Assembly (NCBI GenBank): GCA_910585065.1
Contig: CAJUCG010000117.1
Location: 1 to 10,240, forward strand
Length of the DNA stretch: 10,240 bases
Source of the DNA: an uncultured Lachnospiraceae bacterium
GTDB taxonomy: Bacteria; Bacillota; Clostridia; Lachnospirales; Lachnospiraceae
Reading direction: 5' to 3'
Part shown: positions 6,188 through 10,240 of the stretch, piece by piece
How the letters are laid out: every line of letters begins with the position of its first letter
Position numbering within the stretch: position 1 is the first letter of the stretch
Notes under the pieces: generated by a model
Told to the model about the DNA's origin: nothing
Seen by the model: the letters and a program-made list of their open reading frames with translations, nothing else
The model's database searches: none
Translations under genes and position numbers: made by a program

Positions 6188-7642
6188 TTAGTATGTGCTG
6201 TACGGGATCTCCTCATCTACCACATACTCATAAGCATAAGAATTTTTCTTTACTTTTATCTTTAAAGATTCACTGCAATCGTCAAATGCACCGCTGCTGA
6301 TATCCTCCACGGATTTCGGGATCGTCACGCTGCTTAATTTCTCACAGCCGCAGAACGCACTGCCAAGATAGGTAAGTGTGCTTGGCAAAGTAACACTCTT
6401 TAACTTAATGCATCCCTCAAACGCGCTGTCCTCGATCGACTCAAGTCCTGATGCAAATTTAACCGTTGCAAGATCTGTACAGCCCTCAAATGCGGAGCCA
6501 TAAATCTCTTTTAAAGATTTAGGGAACTCAACGGACTCCAATGAAGTACATCCGTAGAATGCCTCATCGCCAATCAGGGTAAGCCCTTCCTTAAATGTAA
6601 CACTCTTTAACGCGATACAATCAATAAAGGAAGAATCTGGAAGTTCCTTAACACCCGCAGGAATCACAACGGAAGCAAGTTTCTCACAGCCCTCAAACAT
6701 ATTGCTTCCCATCTCTATAAGTTTCTCCGGAAGCGTCAATTTTGCAAGCGAAATACAGTATTCAAACGCGCTGTCGCCGATATGTGTCACACCGGATGGA
6801 ATAGTGATGGTGGTCAGCGATTCACAGGAAGCAAAAGCACTGTCACCAATGTAGGTAATGGTAGACGGCATCTTAACTGTCTTTAACTCGGAGAGTGCCT
6901 CAAATACACCATCGTCAATTGCTGTAACCGGATAATTTGCAATCTTTGCCGGAATATTTACCGAAGTTACATCAACATCGTAGATCTCCGTGATAATTAC
7001 TTTACCATCCTCCACATCGTAGCCGAACAATTCATGTTCTGGAAGATCCGGCATCGGAGTCGGGGTCGGTTTTGCCGCGTTTACCGTGATGGTGATTGTG
7101 TTTGATTTCTTGCTGATGGTATCCTTGAAGGTTACTTTCACTGTACCTTTCTTTAATGCGGTAAGTGTGCGGGTCTTTGTGTCAATCTTTGCCACGGTCT
7201 TGTCAGAAACTGTCCAAGTCGTGGAAACCTTCTTTAACCCGTAGGTCGCCGCCTTAAACTGATAGGTATCGCCCACATAAAGCTTTGTTACCGGATTGGT
7301 AATCTTGACATATGGATTTCTTACCGTTACAGCAATTGTGCTGTTATAAGTCTTTTTTGCCTGAGTGATTGTGATCTTGATGGTAGCACTTCCCTTTGCC
7401 ACCGGCTTGATTACGCCTGTTGATGAAACAGTTGCCACTTTAGCGTTCGTGGTCGAATAACTTACCTTGGCACTCGATGCTAAATTGTTAAATGCAACCT
7501 TGTAATTATCCCCGCCGACATAGAGCGTCTTCTTTGTTACCTTAGGTGCTGGCGTTGTCGCCGCCTTTGTCATTGTTATTGGCTGGATCGCCATGGCAAG
7601 CACTAAAATCAGTGCAAAAAATATTTTCATCTTATTTTTCAT
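6188..7642 (-). CDS. Secreted BspA-like leucine-rich-repeat protein with two Big_2 domains (LRR protein 1, last in operon)
   Basis: This is a predicted exported or cell-surface protein, probably for adhesion or ligand binding; no enzymatic motif is visible. The order is a signal peptide (about 1-28, ending near MTKAA), Big_2 Ig-like domain A (about 35-108, from VTKKTLYVGG) and domain B (about 111-189, with ITNPVTKLYVGDTYQF). A Pro-Thr linker (KPTPTPMPD) follows, then nine LRR_5 repeats of about 23 residues (about 253-459) with the pattern L..V.IP..V..IG..AF.GC. A capping tail ends in NSYAYEYVVDEEIPYSTY. No LPXTG or other anchor is present. Two adjacent ATGs exist; the one at 7642 has six bases to AGGAGG (7649-7654), matching the spacing of the next gene, while 7645 has only three. 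The gene overlaps the upstream LRR gene by 11 bases, implying translational coupling. It is a paralog of its two neighbours, and its LRR region is the most regular of the three. Confidence 0.9.
   Translation of the reverse strand: MKNKMKIFFALILVLAMAIQPITMTKAATTPAPKVTKKTLYVGGDNYKVAFNNLASSAKVSYSTTNAKVATVSSTGVIKPVAKGSATIKITITQAKKTYNSTIAVTVRNPYVKITNPVTKLYVGDTYQFKAATYGLKKVSTTWTVSDKTVAKIDTKTRTLTALKKGTVKVTFKDTISKKSNTITITVNAAKPTPTPMPDLPEHELFGYDVEDGKVIITEIYDVDVTSVNIPAKIANYPVTAIDDGVFEALSELKTVKMPSTITYIGDSAFASCESLTTITIPSGVTHIGDSAFEYCISLAKLTLPEKLIEMGSNMFEGCEKLASVVIPAGVKELPDSSFIDCIALKSVTFKEGLTLIGDEAFYGCTSLESVEFPKSLKEIYGSAFEGCTDLATVKFASGLESIEDSAFEGCIKLKSVTLPSTLTYLGSAFCGCEKLSSVTIPKSVEDISSGAFDDCSESLKIKVKKNSYAYEYVVDEEIPYSTY
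7256..7312 (-). repeat. Big_2 segment copy 1 (direct repeat with 8706-8762)
   Basis: This 57-base stretch of LRR protein 1 differs at only four positions from 8706-8762 in LRR protein 2, and the first 28 bases are identical. It encodes part of the second Big_2 domain (ITNPVT.LYVGDTYQF). Surrounding sequence is clearly less alike. Confidence 0.8.
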
Positions 7643-9128
7643 CATAATCCTCCTGTTCTACTACCTCATAATCGTACCATTCACCCAATGCTGCCTGGTA
7701 ATACGGTGCTGTGTTCTCTGAAACATAAATCACTTCCAGCTCCTCACAGAAATCAAAAATATTTTCTCCAATGAACACACGTTTGTCCGGGAAAACAATA
7801 TTCTCAATTGCGGAATTATAAAACGCGCGATCGCCCAGGAAAACTAGTTTGTCTGGCAGGGTAAGTGCCTTTAGGGAACTGCACTCCCAAAAAGCTTCCG
7901 CCTCAATAACCAGTACCCCGGAGGAAAATTTCACCCGCGCAAGCGAAGTGCAGTTGGTAAACAGTCCGTAAGGAATGGTTTCTACCCGCTCTGGAATCTC
8001 CACCTCCAAAAGGGAACTACAATCAAAAAACATATTGTTTCCCAGCACGAGAAGTGTTTCTGGCAGAGTGATGGACTTTAACTTAGTGCAGCTGCAAAAC
8101 AGCTCTTCCCCAAGCGTTGTCACACCCTCAGGTATGGAAATTTCTTCCAGAGATTCGCAGCCCTCAAATGCGTGACCCTGAATCTCTTTTAATCCCTTTC
8201 CAAAGACCACCTGCGCAAGCTCCAGACAGCCATCAAATGCATTTGCCCCAATAATTTCCACATTATTTCCCAGTACTACCTTGGTAAGGTCGTAGCAATA
8301 GGAAAATGCATCCTCACCAATCTGCGTTACTTTGTAAGTCTTCTTTCCATAGGTAAGGGTATCCGGAATGGTAAGTTCACTCAGCTCCAAATTGTAGTAG
8401 TCCACCGCACTCAGATTCTCTTTCTCTGCGATTTCATAATATATGCCCCGGTACATCAGATATCCCGTTTCTTCCTCTTTTACCGGCAGCGTCATCGCAC
8501 GCTCCTCATCGCTTACCCCCGACGCATCGCGGATCACAAGGGTAAGGGATTTTGACTTCCCGCTGGTCTTATCCTGAAATGTAATTTTTACTTTCCCCGC
8601 TTTCTGTGCGGTAAGTTCTCCGGTCTTTTCGTCAATTTTCGCCACTTTCCGGTCAGAAACAGTAAAATAGGCGGACGCATTTTTTAACCCGTAGGTTTTC
8701 CCCTGAAACTGATAGGTATCGCCCACATAAAGCAGAGTTACCGGATTGGTAATCTTTACATAGGGTTCACGCACAGTAACCGCGATCTCACGTCGGTAAG
8801 TCCTCCCCTTCTGTGTGATCTCTGCCGTGATTACTGCTGTTCCCTTTGCCACTGGTTTAATCACCCCAGAGGAAGTAACTGTGGCGATCGCTTTGTCGGA
8901 ACTGGAATATTTTACCAAAGCATCCTCCGCCAGATCAACAAAGCGAATCCGGTAACTACTCCCGCCAATATAGAGCTTTTTCTTTGTCACTGTCGTCGTC
9001 GGCTCTGCCGCTTTCTCCTGTACCTGCTCCGCCGCAAAAACAACCCGCGAATTTGCCGCCGCAAAGGACGGCGATGTCACAGACAGCACCACCGACAGCG
9101 CGAACGCACCTTTTGCCCATCTCTTCAT
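7632..9128 (-). CDS. Secreted BspA-like leucine-rich-repeat protein with two Big_2 domains (LRR protein 2)
   Basis: A 498-residue predicted surface or secreted protein. It has a basic n-region and hydrophobic signal peptide (1-25, SPSFAAA), an alternative cleavage context near 32-34, Big_2 domain A (about 47-119), and Big_2 domain B (about 122-199, with ITNPVTLLYVGDTYQF). A linker rich in Glu includes GYLMYRGIYYEI. One long first repeat with an insertion (about 249-280) is followed by eight LRR_5 repeats of 22-23 residues (281-463) and an acidic tail (EQEDYDEK). The ATG at 9128 is preferred because AAAGGAGG (9135-9142) lies six bases upstream; the in-frame ATG at 9132-9134 touches that site directly. 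The linker plus LRR half is closely related to LRR protein 3, and the Big_2 half to LRR protein 1. The function is inferred as surface interaction; the ligand is unknown. Confidence 0.9.
   Translation of the reverse strand: MKRWAKGAFALSVVLSVTSPSFAAANSRVVFAAEQVQEKAAEPTTTVTKKKLYIGGSSYRIRFVDLAEDALVKYSSSDKAIATVTSSGVIKPVAKGTAVITAEITQKGRTYRREIAVTVREPYVKITNPVTLLYVGDTYQFQGKTYGLKNASAYFTVSDRKVAKIDEKTGELTAQKAGKVKITFQDKTSGKSKSLTLVIRDASGVSDEERAMTLPVKEEETGYLMYRGIYYEIAEKENLSAVDYYNLELSELTIPDTLTYGKKTYKVTQIGEDAFSYCYDLTKVVLGNNVEIIGANAFDGCLELAQVVFGKGLKEIQGHAFEGCESLEEISIPEGVTTLGEELFCSCTKLKSITLPETLLVLGNNMFFDCSSLLEVEIPERVETIPYGLFTNCTSLARVKFSSGVLVIEAEAFWECSSLKALTLPDKLVFLGDRAFYNSAIENIVFPDKRVFIGENIFDFCEELEVIYVSENTAPYYQAALGEWYDYEVVEQEDYDEK
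7649..7654 (-). promoter_or_regulatory. Ribosome binding site of LRR protein 1, inside the end of LRR protein 2
   Basis: AGGAGG on the minus strand lies within the last codons of the upstream LRR gene (encoding part of VEQEDYDEK). It is six bases from ATG 7642 and three from ATG 7645. Its placement inside coding sequence supports coupled translation of the two genes. Confidence 0.75.
8706..8762 (-). repeat. Big_2 segment copy 2 (direct repeat with 7256-7312)
   Basis: This is the partner of the copy at 7256-7312, in the same orientation and 1450 bases apart. It supports a shared origin of the two genes and possibly recent recombination between them. Confidence 0.8.
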
Positions 9129-9134
9129 CGGCAT

Positions 9135-9142
9135 CCTCCTTT
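9135..9142 (-). promoter_or_regulatory. Ribosome binding site that sets the start of LRR protein 2
   Basis: AAAGGAGG reads on the minus strand here, six bases before ATG 9128 and with no gap to ATG 9132-9134. The downstream ATG is therefore the likely start. The site lies in the 15-base gap after the stop codon (TAG, 9144-9146) of the upstream LRR gene. Confidence 0.75.
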
Positions 9143-9143
9143 C

Positions 9144-10240
9144 CTAATGCGCCGCTTTGTACTCATATTCCTCTCCAAATGTCTCCTCATAGTACGATGT
9201 CATATTCTCGGACACATAGATTGTGGTCAGTGCGTCACAAAAATCAAAGATGCCCTCCCCGATAGAAACTTTTTTCTCCGGGAATGTAATGCTTTCCAAT
9301 GCCGAATTATAGAACGCGCGATCGCCGATAAAAGCAAGACTGTCCGGCAAAATAAGCGAGGTAAGTGCCTCACACGCCCAGAATGCTTCCTCCTCAATCA
9401 CTGTCAGCCCTTCAGATAATTTCACTTCCGAGAGCGAAGCACAGTTGGTAAACAAACCATAGGGAATGGTTTCCACCGACGCTGGAATATGTACCTTTTC
9501 AAGCGATTCACAATCAAAGAACATATTGTCGCCCAACGTAAGCAGACTTTCTGGCAGAGTAATGCTCTTTAGTGCTGTACAGCTGCAAAAAGCCTCTGCG
9601 CCAATACTTTTTAACCCCTGTGGAAGTGTGATTTCAGAGAGGACATCGCAGCCCTCAAATGCATGACCGCCAATCTCTTCAAGACCCGTTCCAAACACAA
9701 TCTCTGAGAGCGAGGAGCAGCCACAGAATGCATTCGCTTCAATCACCTTCACATTATTTCCAAGAACGAGTTTTTCCAGATCATAATGATAGGAAAACAC
9801 ATCTTCTCCGATCTGCGTCACGCGGTATGTTTTTCCCTCCCAGGTGATCGTATCCGGAATAAGCAATTCGGTCATCTCCAAATCATAATAATCCACGATG
9901 CGCGCGCACTCCTCGTCCAAAATATCATAATAAATTCCCTGATACATCAGATGTCCGCTGTGATCATCTTTTATGACCTCCGTTTTTGTGCGCTCCTCAT
10001 CCTCGGCCTCCACCCAGATAACTCCCGAATTCTCGATATTTTCTATCATGTCCGCTCCTCCTGTAATCTCTAGTTCCGGCGGCTGACCACTTGGCATACT
10101 CTGCCCGTCCCCATCCTCTCCCGGACTCTTTGGTTCTTTTTCTTTCTCCTTCGGTGTCTGATTTGTGGATGTTTTCTGCTCCTCATTGTCCGCATCTTTC
10201 AACGCGCTCGTCGGGGTAGGAGATTTATTTGCCTCTTTGT
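9144..10240 (-). CDS. BspA-like leucine-rich-repeat protein, C-terminal 364 residues (LRR protein 3, runs off right edge)
   Basis: The frame is open to the window edge, so the N-terminus, and any signal peptide, is outside. An in-frame TTG at 10200-10202 is not a convincing start: no ribosome binding site precedes it and the frame continues with SPTPTS. Visible parts are a Pro-Thr segment, a highly charged low-complexity linker (Lys/Glu/Gly/Pro, about the first 75 residues), GHLMYQGIYYDI, a long first repeat, and eight LRR_5 repeats of 22-23 residues. It ends in a short tail (EEYEYKAAH). From the LMY.GIYY segment onward it aligns without gaps to LRR protein 2, including the shared cysteine-lacking repeat FIGDRAFYNSA. 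The Pro-Thr segment resembles the linker after the Big_2 pair in LRR protein 1, so Big_2 domains may lie just outside the window. The stop at 9144 is 15 bases from the next start. Confidence 0.88.
   Translation of the reverse strand, partial: KEANKSPTPTSALKDADNEEQKTSTNQTPKEKEKEPKSPGEDGDGQSMPSGQPPELEITGGADMIENIENSGVIWVEAEDEERTKTEVIKDDHSGHLMYQGIYYDILDEECARIVDYYDLEMTELLIPDTITWEGKTYRVTQIGEDVFSYHYDLEKLVLGNNVKVIEANAFCGCSSLSEIVFGTGLEEIGGHAFEGCDVLSEITLPQGLKSIGAEAFCSCTALKSITLPESLLTLGDNMFFDCESLEKVHIPASVETIPYGLFTNCASLSEVKLSEGLTVIEEEAFWACEALTSLILPDSLAFIGDRAFYNSALESITFPEKKVSIGEGIFDFCDALTTIYVSENMTSYYEETFGEEYEYKAAH

Noticed and set aside
6250..10000. Regular approximately 69-base periodicity as a DNA satellite or CRISPR-like array
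   Set aside because: The period equals 23 codons of the LRR_5 repeat within open frames, with diverged sequence between units; it is a protein repeat.

Overview
The window looks like chromosome from a low-to-mid GC Firmicute, most likely a clostridium of the Lachnospiraceae type. That placement rests on strong AGGAGG-type ribosome binding sites, a uvrC/ftsH pair, a FtsH with the HEIGHA form of the zinc motif, and secreted BspA-like leucine-rich-repeat proteins carrying paired Ig-like (Big_2) domains. It is inferred from sequence character and remembered family features, not from a search.

Layout. Positions 1-984 (minus) hold the N-terminal 328 codons of uvrC (nucleotide excision repair), cut by the window edge. 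Positions 1100-3019 (minus) hold a complete ftsH (membrane AAA+ zinc protease). Between them is a terminator-like hairpin built around repeated GGACAAAA motifs, followed by a second, perfect hairpin just upstream of the uvrC ribosome binding site. Positions 3020-3391 are a 372-base divergent control region. It contains a near-consensus minus-strand promoter for ftsH, an unusual ftsH leader with 18-base tandem repeats, a plus-strand extended -10 promoter for pyrG, and a pyrG leader with nested direct and inverted repeats. Positions 3392-5029 (plus) encode a complete CTP synthase. Positions 5072-6106 (minus) encode a family 2 glycosyltransferase with a helical C-terminal half.

Positions 6145-6180 hold a strong intrinsic terminator that closes a minus-strand operon entering from the right edge. 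The operon has at least three tandem paralogous genes for secreted LRR_5/BspA-like proteins: a partial one from 10240 to 9144, a complete one from 9128 to 7632, and a complete one from 7642 to 6188. The genes are packed tightly (a 15-base gap, then an 11-base overlap), and each complete one has a signal peptide, two Big_2 domains and about nine repeats of roughly 23 residues.

The left half is housekeeping: DNA repair, membrane proteolysis and CTP synthesis. The right half is accessory cell-surface material with signs of tandem duplication and localised high DNA identity between paralogs. I see no CRISPR array, tRNA, rRNA, transposase or phage gene. The most interesting non-coding signals are the SD-like tandem repeats in the ftsH leader, the repeat-rich pyrG leader, and the alternative-pairing motifs between ftsH and uvrC.
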